Shown here piece after piece: positions 1-6,575 of a DNA stretch of 6,643 nt (position 1 is the stretch's first letter; every line of letters begins with the position of its first letter). Made by a program: the position numbers and the translations under genes. Under the pieces are notes generated by a model. It worked only from the letters and a program-made list of their open reading frames with translations, did no database searches and was not told the DNA's origin. Source of the DNA: Acidobacteriota bacterium (lineage in GTDB: Bacteria > Acidobacteriota > UBA4820 > DSQY01); assembly GCA_022759065.1 (NCBI GenBank), contig JAEMPZ010000198.1, positions 1-6,643 of the forward strand, given 5' to 3'.

Positions 1-61
1 CAGCCCCCCACAGGGTGAAGCTTCCCCCGCCAGCGCCAAAGCCGGAGCCCCGTGGCATGAA
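1..61. other. unassigned left edge, possibly the start of a truncated minus-strand frame
   Basis: No gene is recognisable here. On the minus strand an ATG at 58 opens a frame that stays open to the window edge (19 codons, beginning MPRGSGFGAGGG). It has no Shine-Dalgarno sequence: the bases before it belong to the octamer array. The peptide is Gly-rich and matches no family I know. It could be the first codons of a gene following glyS or simply GC-rich noise. The next few hundred bases to the left would decide. Confidence 0.15.
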
Positions 62-93
62 AGTATCGGGGTATCGAAGTTTCGGGGTATCGC
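62..93 (+). repeat. octamer array A, four in-phase 8-base units
   Basis: Four consecutive 8-base units lie at 62-69, 70-77, 78-85 and 86-93. The first two read AGTATCGG and GGTATCGA, and the third is AGTTTCGG. Re-phased by one base, the consensus on the plus strand is GTNTCGGG-like. There are no spacers between units and no flanking target duplication is visible. The array lies downstream of the glyS stop, outside any supported gene. Its unit is the same family as that of array B (103-174) but in the opposite orientation: AGTTTCGG at 78-85 is the exact reverse complement of CCGAAACT at 131-138. Function unknown. Confidence 0.7.
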
Positions 94-102
94 TGTTGGC
101 GG

Positions 103-174
103 TACTTCTTATCTCCGTTACACCGTGACTCCGAAACTCCGTAACGTCATCACCCCGTTACGCCGTTACTTCCC
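103..174 (-). repeat. octamer array B, nine in-phase 8-base units overlapping the 3' end of glyS
   Basis: Nine consecutive 8-base windows from 103 to 174 share the plus-strand pattern TACNCCGT (for example TACACCGT at 119-126, AACTCCGT at 135-142, TACGCCGT at 159-166). Read on the minus strand they are GTNNCGGN. The unit at 143-150 is the most decayed, yet the 8-base register is kept on both sides of it. The array crosses the glyS stop codon (150-152) and supplies its last six to seven codons. It faces array A (62-93) head to head across nine bases. A 6-base inverted repeat (CGTTAC 116-121 with GTAACG 141-146) falls inside it, but no T-run follows, so it is not an obvious intrinsic terminator. 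Confidence 0.75.
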
Positions 175-2375
175 CGCGCGGGGACTATCTCCGAAAGGTC
201 GGCGACCTTTTCAAAGAGGGCTACAAGGCGCTGGAGAAGGGCGAGACGGTTCTGCTGAAGAGCCGTTTTGGCCGGGTCTTTCCCATCGGGATCGCACATT
301 ACCAGAACATCGTCAAAGAACTGGTCCACCTGTGGGCGAATGGCGGCAAGGCGGCGAAGGAAGGCGGCGTAGTCCCTGCGTCCCGGCGCAAGCAAGGGAG
401 CGGTCTCATTCTCTGCCGCGAGCAGCGCTTGATGAAGCAGCCTTTCGCCAGCCCCCTCCTTGTCTGAAGCGGGAGCAAACTTCGCCTCGCTCATTTCAAA
501 GCGTGGCTGGCCCTTCGTAAGATTCTTGGCGCGCTTGTGGGCTACAGACAGGTGATCGAAATCCTCCGGGGACTCGTTGCGGACCTTGTGCAGCGCTTCT
601 AGGCGGTGGTGCATGTCCAACAAATCGTCAAGACCCTGGACCAGAATCGCGTTCACTTCGTCGTAGGTGAAACTCCCGCCGGATGCTCCCGCCGGTTCGC
701 CTTCCCATTGATAGCGGGCGCGGTCGAGCAGGAAAGAGCCAAGCGAATCCGCGCAAGCAGGAGCCTCTTCGCGGAGAAAAGAACCGAGAGAGAAGCGGAA
801 AGCAGAAAAATCCGATGCGTAACCCGGGGCGGAAAGAAGCCTAACGACTTCTGACGCCGCGCGGCGCAGGCCGAAAGGATTCTTGGAGCCAGTGGGAACA
901 AGGCCAATCTTGAAAAACTGAATCAGGGCGTCGAGCTTGTCGGCAAGCGCGACGACGATGCTCAGAAAACGCAATCGGCTTATTCGGTCGTGATAGGGCA
1001 TCGGCTCGCCGTAGTGCTCGCTGATGGCCCGCGAGACGGCAGGGTCTTTTTCTTGCGCTTTGGCATAAAGCCCGCCAGCAATGCCTTGCAGCGACGTGAA
1101 CTCCTTCTCTTGGACAAGGAGTGATGCAAGGTCCGCCTTGCAGAGCCTAGCGGCTTCGCCGGCGAGATTGGGGTCCTCGTTGAAGAACGGAGCCAGCTTT
1201 TTCGCAAGAGCTTCGAGGCGCAAGGCCTTGTCGTAATAGGTGCCGAGCTTCGGGTGATAGACGATTCCCTTTAGCTCTTCAAGCCGCCGCTCCAAGGGCA
1301 CTTTCACGTCGTGATCGTAAAAAAACTTCGCGTCGGAGAGGCGCGACACAGTAACGTTCTCGTTGCCTCTCTTAATTAAACCCTTTGGGTCTGCTGGTCC
1401 GTCCATGACAGAAAGAAAATTGGGCAGTACCGCAGGCGAGTCATCTTCTTTCAGCGCTATTTCCCCGGCATTGCCAACTGGATAAACCGCGAATGACTTC
1501 TGGTGTTCCTTCAGGCAGGTTGCAAAGATCGGTTCGGGAAGAGAGGCGAAGACTTCCGGTATCTTTCCAAGAAAGACGGTCGGATATTCGCACGTAAAGA
1601 CCAGCGTTTCCAAGAGGCCGCTGGCAACAACGCCGTCATCTTGATCCCTTAGGTGAACGTCCCATGCGCCTTTGACTTCTTCCGCGAGCGCGGTAAGCTC
1701 CCGCTCGATCTTTTTCTCGCGTTCTTCTGAACAGGCGATCACGTAATTGCTGCGAAGCTTGTCGAAGTATTCATCGGGAGAATGAATCTCGATGCTGCTT
1801 GCTCCGTGAACCCTGTGGCCCCGGCTCACTCGGCCTGACGCGACGCCTTTGATTTCGAGCGGCACGATTTGGCCGCCTAAAAGAGCGACGACCCAGCGGA
1901 CAGGGCGGACAAAGAGTTGCTCGCCCGTTCCCCACCTCATCGCCTTGGGAAGGTAGAGCGCATCCACGGCGGCTGGAACGATCTCGGCAAGGAGTTGAGA
2001 CGTTGATTTTCCCTTGACCTTCCGCGTGAATCCGGCGCACGGGCCCTTTGGACTTTCAACCTCGTGAAGCTGGTCAAGGTCCACGCCCTGTTTTCGCGCG
2101 AAGCCCTCGGCGGCTTTTGTCCAATTCCCTTTGGCGTCTTTCGCGATTGAGAGGTTTGGGCCGACGACGCTCTCTTCCCGGTCAGCCTGTCTTTCTGGAA
2201 GCCCTACCAGCAAAAAACCGATTCGGCGGGGGGCGGCGATGAGACGCTCCGCTGATGGCGTCGCCCCGGCATCCTTCAAGCCGGCCTTTACGCGGGAGCG
2301 CAGTTCATCGGCCAGACGGGATACCATGCCCGCCGGAATCTCCTCGGTCCCGATTTCCAAAAGGAAGTCAGCCAT
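150..2375 (-). CDS. glyS: glycyl-tRNA synthetase beta subunit
   Basis: Encodes a 741-residue cytoplasmic subunit that pairs with GlyQ as an alpha2-beta2 enzyme charging tRNA-Gly; the beta chain recognises and binds the tRNA. The N-terminus MADFLLEIGTEEIPAG is the family signature. PTGSKNPFGLRR at residues 494-505, preceded by ALADKLDALIQFF, is the other strongly conserved block, and a DALR-like anticodon-binding helical region follows to the end. The length is somewhat above the roughly 690 residues usual in enterobacteria. The ATG at 2375 is chosen because it starts at the conserved N-terminus, has GGAG six bases upstream and overlaps the glyQ stop by eight bases (ATGGCTGA), which implies translational coupling. 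A start at 2471 would add 32 unrelated residues lying within glyQ. Oddity: after the expected end (VADLSEIVPA) the last residues SNGVTG and the stop codon are written by the octamer array at 103-174. Confidence 0.96.
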   Translation of the reverse strand: MADFLLEIGTEEIPAGMVSRLADELRSRVKAGLKDAGATPSAERLIAAPRRIGFLLVGLPERQADREESVVGPNLSIAKDAKGNWTKAAEGFARKQGVDLDQLHEVESPKGPCAGFTRKVKGKSTSQLLAEIVPAAVDALYLPKAMRWGTGEQLFVRPVRWVVALLGGQIVPLEIKGVASGRVSRGHRVHGASSIEIHSPDEYFDKLRSNYVIACSEEREKKIERELTALAEEVKGAWDVHLRDQDDGVVASGLLETLVFTCEYPTVFLGKIPEVFASLPEPIFATCLKEHQKSFAVYPVGNAGEIALKEDDSPAVLPNFLSVMDGPADPKGLIKRGNENVTVSRLSDAKFFYDHDVKVPLERRLEELKGIVYHPKLGTYYDKALRLEALAKKLAPFFNEDPNLAGEAARLCKADLASLLVQEKEFTSLQGIAGGLYAKAQEKDPAVSRAISEHYGEPMPYHDRISRLRFLSIVVALADKLDALIQFFKIGLVPTGSKNPFGLRRAASEVVRLLSAPGYASDFSAFRFSLGSFLREEAPACADSLGSFLLDRARYQWEGEPAGASGGSFTYDEVNAILVQGLDDLLDMHHRLEALHKVRNESPEDFDHLSVAHKRAKNLTKGQPRFEMSEAKFAPASDKEGAGERLLHQALLAAENETAPLLAPGRRDYAAFLRRLAAIRPQVDQFFDDVLVMCDPDGKDPAKTALQQNRLALLQRLVALFEKVADLSEIVPARGSNGVTG
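171..184. repeat. 14-base perfect palindrome at the array B / glyS junction
   Basis: TCCCCGCGCGGGGA equals its own reverse complement. It sits inside the last codons of glyS (around Pro732-Gly735), where the octamer array gives way to ordinary coding sequence. In RNA it could form a five-pair stem with a GCGC loop. No T-run follows, so it is not a classic terminator. A palindrome of this length in GC-rich DNA could also be chance. Confidence 0.5.
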
Positions 2376-3243
2376 TGGCCACTCCGGCATCGTCTTTTGG
2401 AGCGAATCGCTTAACGTAAACGGCAGCGGCGGCGCAGGCCAGGCGGCGCACCCTTTTGATGTAGTCGGCACGGGCGGCGACCGAAATCGCGCCCCTGGCG
2501 TCCAGAATATTGAAAGCGTGGCTGGCCTTCAGGCAGAAATCGTAGGCGGGCAGGTGCAGATCCTTTTCCAAAAGCCTCGCGCTCTCCTGCTCGTATTCGT
2601 CGAACCAGCGAGCCATAAGGTCGGCGCGAGCCTCCTCGAAGTCATAAACGGAGAACTGCCGTTCTGCCTCTTTGCGCATGTCGCCGTAACTGAAGCGCTC
2701 GTTCCAAGGTATGTCGTATATGTTCCCTATGTTATTGAGAAACATGCAAAGCCGTTCTATTCCGTAAGTGATCTCGACGGTTATCGGTTTAAGCTCGATG
2801 CCTCCGGCCTGTTGGAAATAGGTGAACTGGGTGATCTCCGTTCCGTCAAGCATGACCTGCCACCCCACCCCCCACGCGCCCAGGGTCGGCGCCTCCCAGT
2901 TGTCCTCCTCGAACTTGAGGTCGTGCTCTTTCAGTACGATGCCGAATGATTCGAGGCTCTTGAGGTAAGTCTCTTGAATGTCGTCCGGGCTTGGCTTGAC
3001 GATCACCTGAAACTGGTGGTGCTTTTCGACGCGCTGCGGGTTCTCTCCGTACCGGCCATCACGCGGCCTTCTGCACGGTTCAACGTAGGCGCTGGCGTAA
3101 TGATTTGGCCCGAGGACGCGGAAGAAAGTTTCGGGGTTCATGGTCCCGGCGCCCTTTTCGAGGTCGTAGGGCTCCGCAATGAGGCAGCCCTCTTTGGCCC
3201 AGAAGGCCTTGAGTTTTTCAATCAGATCTTGCATCGTCACCAT
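2368..3243 (-). CDS. glyQ: glycyl-tRNA synthetase alpha subunit
   Basis: A 291-residue class II aminoacyl-tRNA synthetase subunit that holds the catalytic site: it activates glycine with ATP and, with GlyS, transfers it to tRNA-Gly. Family blocks are intact: GAGTMNPETFFRVLGP (about residues 31-46), EPCRRPRDGRYGENP (55-69), WEAPTLGAWGVGW (about 116-128), TQFTYFQQAGGIE (about 138-150), the motif 3-like EITYGIER (157-164) and NILDARGAISVAAR (245-258). The length matches the family. The ATG at 3243 is preferred because GGAG lies seven bases upstream. An ATG three codons later (3234, MQDLIEKL) is the alternative, and the TTG at 3285 would add 14 unrelated residues. The gene begins 26 bases inside the end of recO and ends eight bases inside glyS, so all three are likely translated from one transcript. 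Confidence 0.97.
   Translation of the reverse strand: MVTMQDLIEKLKAFWAKEGCLIAEPYDLEKGAGTMNPETFFRVLGPNHYASAYVEPCRRPRDGRYGENPQRVEKHHQFQVIVKPSPDDIQETYLKSLESFGIVLKEHDLKFEEDNWEAPTLGAWGVGWQVMLDGTEITQFTYFQQAGGIELKPITVEITYGIERLCMFLNNIGNIYDIPWNERFSYGDMRKEAERQFSVYDFEEARADLMARWFDEYEQESARLLEKDLHLPAYDFCLKASHAFNILDARGAISVAARADYIKRVRRLACAAAAVYVKRFAPKDDAGVANG
2382..2385 (-). promoter_or_regulatory. ribosome binding site of glyS
   Basis: GGAG on the minus strand, six bases before the ATG at 2375, located inside the last codons of glyQ. It supports the 741-residue start over the longer frame beginning at 2471. Confidence 0.65.
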
Positions 3244-3985
3244 AGGCGTTCTCCAGGGCTTGGCGCGTGGCAAGCGGCCTTCCAAGGAAGGCCGCCAGCG
3301 CCAAATATACCATGGAACGAAGTTCCCATGCCGCTTGCCCCCGGCCGGACTCGGGCGGCAGGCCGTTGATGGGAAGCTTGAGGATTTGTCTCAGCATCCG
3401 CTCGGCCTTCGGCCCCACCGGCTGTCCCTGCCCTTTTGAGTCCCCTCTGCAGGAATCGCATAGCCACCCGGCGTGGCCTGCTTCGTAAAGAAGCGGCCTG
3501 GGGTCGGCGCCGCAACCGACGCACCGGTCAGGAGAAGGCATTACGCCGTGAAGCCGCAAAAACCATACGCCGAAGTAGAGCCAGACAAGAAAGGGCGAAA
3601 CGCCTTCGCGCATGTTTTGAATCGCCGTGGCCACGAGCCGGAACGTATCCTCCTCCTGGCTTCCTTCGGGGAGCCCGCGCTGCAAAACTTCCTGCATGGC
3701 GGCCAGGGCGGCCGCGCGCGGCCAGCTCTCATAAAGGTCCAGCGCGCCATCCACAAGGTCACTGGAGCGAATCTGTCCGAGAGAGGAGTGCTCCTTGCGG
3801 GCCACCAGGACCGCCACCCTGTTGAAAGGCTCCAGCGTTCCCCTGAATGGAGATTTCAATCGCCTGGCGCCCTTTGCCACCGCCTTGATAATGCCCCAGT
3901 CGCGAGTGAAGAGGGTCACCACGAAAGATGATTCCGTAAGCGGCGTGCGAGATATGACGTAAGCTTCGCCCCGAAAGGTCTCCAT
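3218..3985 (-). CDS. recO: DNA repair protein RecO
   Basis: A 255-residue recombination mediator. In the RecFOR pathway RecO, with RecR, displaces SSB and loads RecA on single-stranded DNA, and RecO also anneals strands. The N-terminal OB-fold is recognisable: METFRGEAYVISRTPLTESS at the start, then the GARRLKSPFRGTLEPF block (about residues 40-54). A helical domain follows, with a four-cysteine zinc site, CVGC (155-158) and CDSC (176-179); many but not all RecO proteins keep these cysteines. The ATG at 3985 is chosen because it begins the OB-fold; the frame extends to 4036 but the extra 17 residues are Ala/Arg/Pro-rich and overlap the ligase gene. No clear Shine-Dalgarno precedes this ATG. 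It lies four bases after the stop of the upstream gene, so re-initiation by terminating ribosomes is likely. The 3' end overlaps glyQ by 26 bases, matching the conserved recO-glyQ-glyS order. Confidence 0.93.
   Translation of the reverse strand: METFRGEAYVISRTPLTESSFVVTLFTRDWGIIKAVAKGARRLKSPFRGTLEPFNRVAVLVARKEHSSLGQIRSSDLVDGALDLYESWPRAAALAAMQEVLQRGLPEGSQEEDTFRLVATAIQNMREGVSPFLVWLYFGVWFLRLHGVMPSPDRCVGCGADPRPLLYEAGHAGWLCDSCRGDSKGQGQPVGPKAERMLRQILKLPINGLPPESGRGQAAWELRSMVYLALAAFLGRPLATRQALENAYGDDARSD
3251..3254 (-). promoter_or_regulatory. ribosome binding site of glyQ
   Basis: GGAG on the minus strand, seven bases before the ATG at 3243, inside the recO coding sequence. It decides between three in-frame starts (3285 TTG, 3243 ATG, 3234 ATG) in favour of 3243. 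Confidence 0.65.
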
Positions 3986-3989
3986 CGCG

Positions 3990-5240
3990 CTAAAGGCCGG
4001 CGCTCTTGGCCGTTTGTTCGCCGCCGCTCGCGGCAACCGTTTTTGTTGAATCTCGGGACAGTGGCGTAGCCGGCATCGCCAGGCCTAAAAGGAAAAAGAT
4101 GAGAGTGGCAACTTCAGCGTCGCCGCCGTTGTACTCGAAGAAACCGCCTATCAAAAAAACCGCGAGAGCGGCGGCCGTGCCGTACTTTATCCCAGCGTCG
4201 GGATTGCGCCAGGCCGCGCGGAAGGCCAAGACAACGAAGGCCAGAAAAAGGCCAAGGCCGACAAGCCCTGAATGAATGGCCACCATTAGATACTGGTTGT
4301 GGGCGTGACAGGTGGTTTGAAAACCCGTGGAGCCGTCTGGTTGGTGTATCCGCCCGGCGTAAGGCGCTTTGTATGGCGGCGAGGCTTCCTGGTAGGTTCC
4401 TACGCCCCATCCAAATATGGGCCTCTCCTCTACCATCTTCAGCCCTGAAATCCAAAGACAAATCCTTTCGGCGCTGCTTGCGTTCGACAAATCAAATGTG
4501 CTCAAAGCCCTGCCGCGCAAGGCGGCTGGGCCGATGGCCAGCGCGAGCGTTCCAGCCACGAGCAAAATGCCCGAAGCGGCCGCTATTCGCTTCCAGCCCT
4601 TTCCGCAGAGCAGGACGGCCATCGCGAAGACGGCCGCCACCCAGTAGGTTCGGGCCTCGCTGGCCACCAACCCGAACCCGCAGGCGGCGGTTGCAACCCA
4701 GAGTAGCACCTTGATCGCCTTCTTGTCGTCTCCGTAAATGGCGCGGCCGGCCAGAAAAAAGCCGGCAATCGCAATGACGCCTCCATAAGTGAGATGAGTG
4801 CTGAAAAAGGCGTTCGCGGGGATCGCGCCATCAGGAGCGTCGCCAAACGGCATCTTCTGCGGCCAATCGGCTCCCGTAAAAAACTCGAGCATCGCCACCA
4901 CCGCGCTGGCAATGGCGGAGACGGACATAAGGGCGGCGAACTGGTCTAACTTTCGCCTGGAGGCTGGAATGGCAGATGCGGTGAGGAGCGCGGACCAAGC
5001 CCAGTAATTTGGAATGCTTTTAAGGGCCTCCGAGCGCAAAGGGCTGGCCAACGCGGAAACGGCGTTCCAGGCAAAAAAAACGACCAGCAGGATCGCGGGC
5101 GGCGAAGGCCGCCAGCGGCCGGTAACAAGCCTAAAAAGAAAAAAGAAGGATAGCGCGACGAGCGCGACGTTGTCCGCAGCGATGCTTGCGCAAGACGCCA
5201 GCCCCAGAAGCCCCAGAAAAAAGATTTCAACTTCCGCCAC
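3990..5240 (-). CDS. O-antigen ligase / Wzy-type polysaccharide membrane protein
   Basis: A 416-residue polytopic inner-membrane protein of the O-antigen ligase/polymerase (Wzy_C, WaaL-like) superfamily, which transfers lipid-linked glycan to an acceptor such as lipid A core, another glycan or protein. I count about ten to twelve hydrophobic segments (for example 5-39, 48-66, 101-121, 151-168, 176-194, 198-212, 220-238, 317-340, 353-368, 376-392). The family pattern is present: SEARTYWVAA (194-203) after a membrane helix, ERICLWISGLKM (258-269), ERPIFGWGVGTY (272-283) and a CHAHNQYL motif (311-318) followed by SGLVGLGLF at the end of the large periplasmic loop. Arg197 and His312/His314 are candidates for the Arg and His essential in WaaL proteins. 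The start is GTG: an in-frame TAG at 5250-5252 leaves no earlier start, and GAGG lies six bases upstream. It overlaps the glycosyltransferase by 14 bases. Whether it ligates or polymerises, and on what acceptor, cannot be told from sequence alone. Confidence 0.85.
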   Translation of the reverse strand: MAEVEIFFLGLLGLASCASIAADNVALVALSFFFLFRLVTGRWRPSPPAILLVVFFAWNAVSALASPLRSEALKSIPNYWAWSALLTASAIPASRRKLDQFAALMSVSAIASAVVAMLEFFTGADWPQKMPFGDAPDGAIPANAFFSTHLTYGGVIAIAGFFLAGRAIYGDDKKAIKVLLWVATAACGFGLVASEARTYWVAAVFAMAVLLCGKGWKRIAAASGILLVAGTLALAIGPAALRGRALSTFDLSNASSAERICLWISGLKMVEERPIFGWGVGTYQEASPPYKAPYAGRIHQPDGSTGFQTTCHAHNQYLMVAIHSGLVGLGLFLAFVVLAFRAAWRNPDAGIKYGTAAALAVFLIGGFFEYNGGDAEVATLIFFLLGLAMPATPLSRDSTKTVAASGGEQTAKSAGL

Positions 5241-6369
5241 GGAACGCCTCTAGCTTTGTTTCTATGAACTGCTTCATCTCCTCGACAAAGCGCTGTTTGG
5301 CGAAGCGCGCGGCGTTATTGATGAGAGACGCGGGCCTGAAGCGGTGCGAGTCCACTTCGAACCTCTGAATCGCCAGGCACAAAGAATCCACCGTTGGCTC
5401 CATGAAAAAAAGCCCCGTGGCTTCGCTGTAGTCATCTTTGTCAGGAGGGATTATAGTTTCGGTCGCTCCGCCCACGCCATAAGCAATGACGGGCGTTCCA
5501 GCGGCCTGGGCCTCCACGGGAGCGATGCCGAAGTCCTCTTCTCCGGGGAATATCAACGCCCTGGCACGAGCCATTTCGCCGGCTATTTCGTCGTCCGAAA
5601 GTTTTCCCAGGAAGGTCACTGACGGGCCGGCCATGCGCCGAAGACGCCCAAGCTCGGGTCCGTCGCCGACAATCCGCAGGGGAACGCCCAGCCGCGTGCA
5701 GGCCATGACGGCGAGGTCCGCGCGCTTGTAGGCGACCAGGCGGCCGGCGAGCAGGTAAGCGTCGCCTTTTTGGCCACAGGGCTTGAAACGCTCCACGTCC
5801 ACGGGGGGGTAGATGACGCCGGCTTCCTGCCCGTAAACGCGCTTGACGCGCCTGGCGGCGTGGTTTGAGTCGGCGAGCCAGCAGTCCACCCTTGGCGCCG
5901 CCGCCGCGTCCCAAAGACGCACGTAGTGAAGGACCGCGCGGGCGAGCCACGAACGCGCCCCCCTATCGAGCCCGGAGAGGCGCAGGTAGTCGTGGTAAAG
6001 CTCCCAGGCATAACGTACCGGCGTGAAGCAATAGCAGACATGAAGAGTGTCCGAGCGCGTGAGCACGCCGTGGGCCACCGAATGCGAGAAGGAGAGGACG
6101 ACGTCAGGGGAACCGACGTCAAGCTGCTCGACGGCGAAAGGATAGAGCGCCAGGAAGGTTCTGTAGCGCTTCTTGAAAAATGAGCGGCTCAGGAAAGTTG
6201 TGCTGATTTCGCGGTTGATGATCGCTGAGCCGGAAAACTGCCTGGAATCAAAAAACAGCGTGTGGATGGGGCTTTTAGGATACTCTTGGCACATGGCTTC
6301 GAGGCAGCGCTCGGCGCCTCCGAAGTCCACCAGCCAGTCGTGAACGAACGCGAGAGTATAGGGGCCCAT
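5227..6369 (-). CDS. GT4-family glycosyltransferase, WbaZ-like (probable mannosyltransferase)
   Basis: A 380-residue GT-B-fold, retaining glycosyltransferase of family GT4, acting at the cytoplasmic face of the membrane in surface polysaccharide assembly. The N-terminal domain begins FVHDWLVDFGGAER (residues 8-21), with the Gly-rich acceptor-side loop, and carries CYCFTPVRYAW (112-122). The C-terminal donor domain shows GRLVAYKR (209-216), VGDGPE (234-239), FLGKLSDDE (253-261) and the EX7E motif, Glu278 to Glu286, within FPGEEDFGIAPVEAQAAGTPVIAYG. This wording is typical of WbaZ-like enzymes using GDP-mannose, but the sugar is an inference. The ATG at 6369 matches the usual start of the family. 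Its AGGA sequence sits only two bases upstream, unusually close. It is the first gene of the operon, about 38 bases downstream of the predicted transcription start, and its stop overlaps the ligase gene by 14 bases. Confidence 0.92.
   Translation of the reverse strand: MGPYTLAFVHDWLVDFGGAERCLEAMCQEYPKSPIHTLFFDSRQFSGSAIINREISTTFLSRSFFKKRYRTFLALYPFAVEQLDVGSPDVVLSFSHSVAHGVLTRSDTLHVCYCFTPVRYAWELYHDYLRLSGLDRGARSWLARAVLHYVRLWDAAAAPRVDCWLADSNHAARRVKRVYGQEAGVIYPPVDVERFKPCGQKGDAYLLAGRLVAYKRADLAVMACTRLGVPLRIVGDGPELGRLRRMAGPSVTFLGKLSDDEIAGEMARARALIFPGEEDFGIAPVEAQAAGTPVIAYGVGGATETIIPPDKDDYSEATGLFFMEPTVDSLCLAIQRFEVDSHRFRPASLINNAARFAKQRFVEEMKQFIETKLEAFRGGS
5247..5250 (-). promoter_or_regulatory. ribosome binding site of the GTG-started ligase gene
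   Basis: GAGG on the minus strand, six bases before the GTG at 5240, within the last codons of the upstream glycosyltransferase. It supports the non-ATG start. Confidence 0.55.
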
Positions 6370-6413
6370 CTTCCTTTCGCTTCAATGCGGAACGGGCGCC
6401 GGACCGCGGACAA

Positions 6414-6442
6414 ATAATAGCAGCATACTGGGCCATCCGCAA
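6414..6442 (-). promoter_or_regulatory. sigma70-like promoter of the five-gene operon
   Basis: On the minus strand TTGCGG (6442-6437) and TATTAT (6419-6414) are separated by exactly 17 bases. The -10 matches TATAAT at five of six positions and the -35 keeps TTG. Transcription would start near 6407 and leave a leader of about 38 bases before the ATG at 6369, with no room for a riboswitch or T-box. It is the only AT-rich patch in a GC-rich stretch and lies directly upstream of the first gene. No operator palindrome was evident. Confidence 0.5.
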
Positions 6443-6491
6443 CTTTTGGCCCCAATTCCCCGCCACCGCATTCATGCGCGGAAGGATTCAC

Positions 6492-6515
6492 CACCAAGGC
6501 ACCAAGACACCAAGG
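6492..6515 (+). repeat. three tandem CACCAAGR octamers
   Basis: CACCAAGG, CACCAAGA and CACCAAGG follow each other without spacers, preceded by a TTCAC that looks like a decayed fourth unit. The element lies 50 bases upstream of the -35 candidate. Arrays of this wording (minus strand CTTGGTGN) look familiar to me from intergenic regions of environmental bacterial genomes. I know of no function. Confidence 0.65.
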
Positions 6516-6525
6516 TAAGATTAAC

Positions 6526-6559
6526 AGGGAGGACGGGGAGGAAAGGGAGGAAGAAAGGG
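6526..6559 (+). other. purine tract (33 of 34 bases)
   Basis: Positions 6526-6559 are all A or G except a single C at 6534, mostly GGGAGG- and GGAAG-like words. It separates the octamer block (6492-6515) from the heptamer block (6576-6631). Such strand asymmetry can favour triplex or R-loop formation, but here it may simply be another decayed short tandem repeat. No coding potential is supported. Confidence 0.55.
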
Positions 6560-6575
6560 TGTAGGCGGTGAAAAG

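Noticed and set aside
57..128. Short plus-strand peptide beginning MKVSGYRSFGVSLLAVLL, resembling a signal peptide
   Set aside because: It is made by the octamer arrays read in one frame, ends after 23 residues and has no Shine-Dalgarno sequence.
103..149. Rho-independent terminator after glyS
   Set aside because: The only inverted repeat (CGTTAC/GTAACG) has a six-pair stem with a long loop and no following T-run on the minus strand.
125..520. 131-codon plus-strand open frame over the glyS end
   Set aside because: It is Arg/Pro-rich antisense translation of glyS and array B, with no credible ribosome binding site.
2376..2471. N-terminal extension of glyS to an upstream start
   Set aside because: The family N-terminus begins at MADFLLEIG and the extension only re-reads the end of glyQ in another frame.
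2131..2949. 272-codon plus-strand open frame across glyS and glyQ
   Set aside because: It lies wholly antisense to two highly conserved genes, shows no family pattern, and is explained by codon bias of GC-rich DNA.
3986..4036. N-terminal extension of recO
   Set aside because: The extra 17 residues lie inside the ligase gene and precede the normal start of the OB-fold.
6370..6410. T-box or glycine riboswitch upstream of the operon carrying glyQS
   Set aside because: The predicted leader is about 38 bases, too short for either, and no conserved core is seen.
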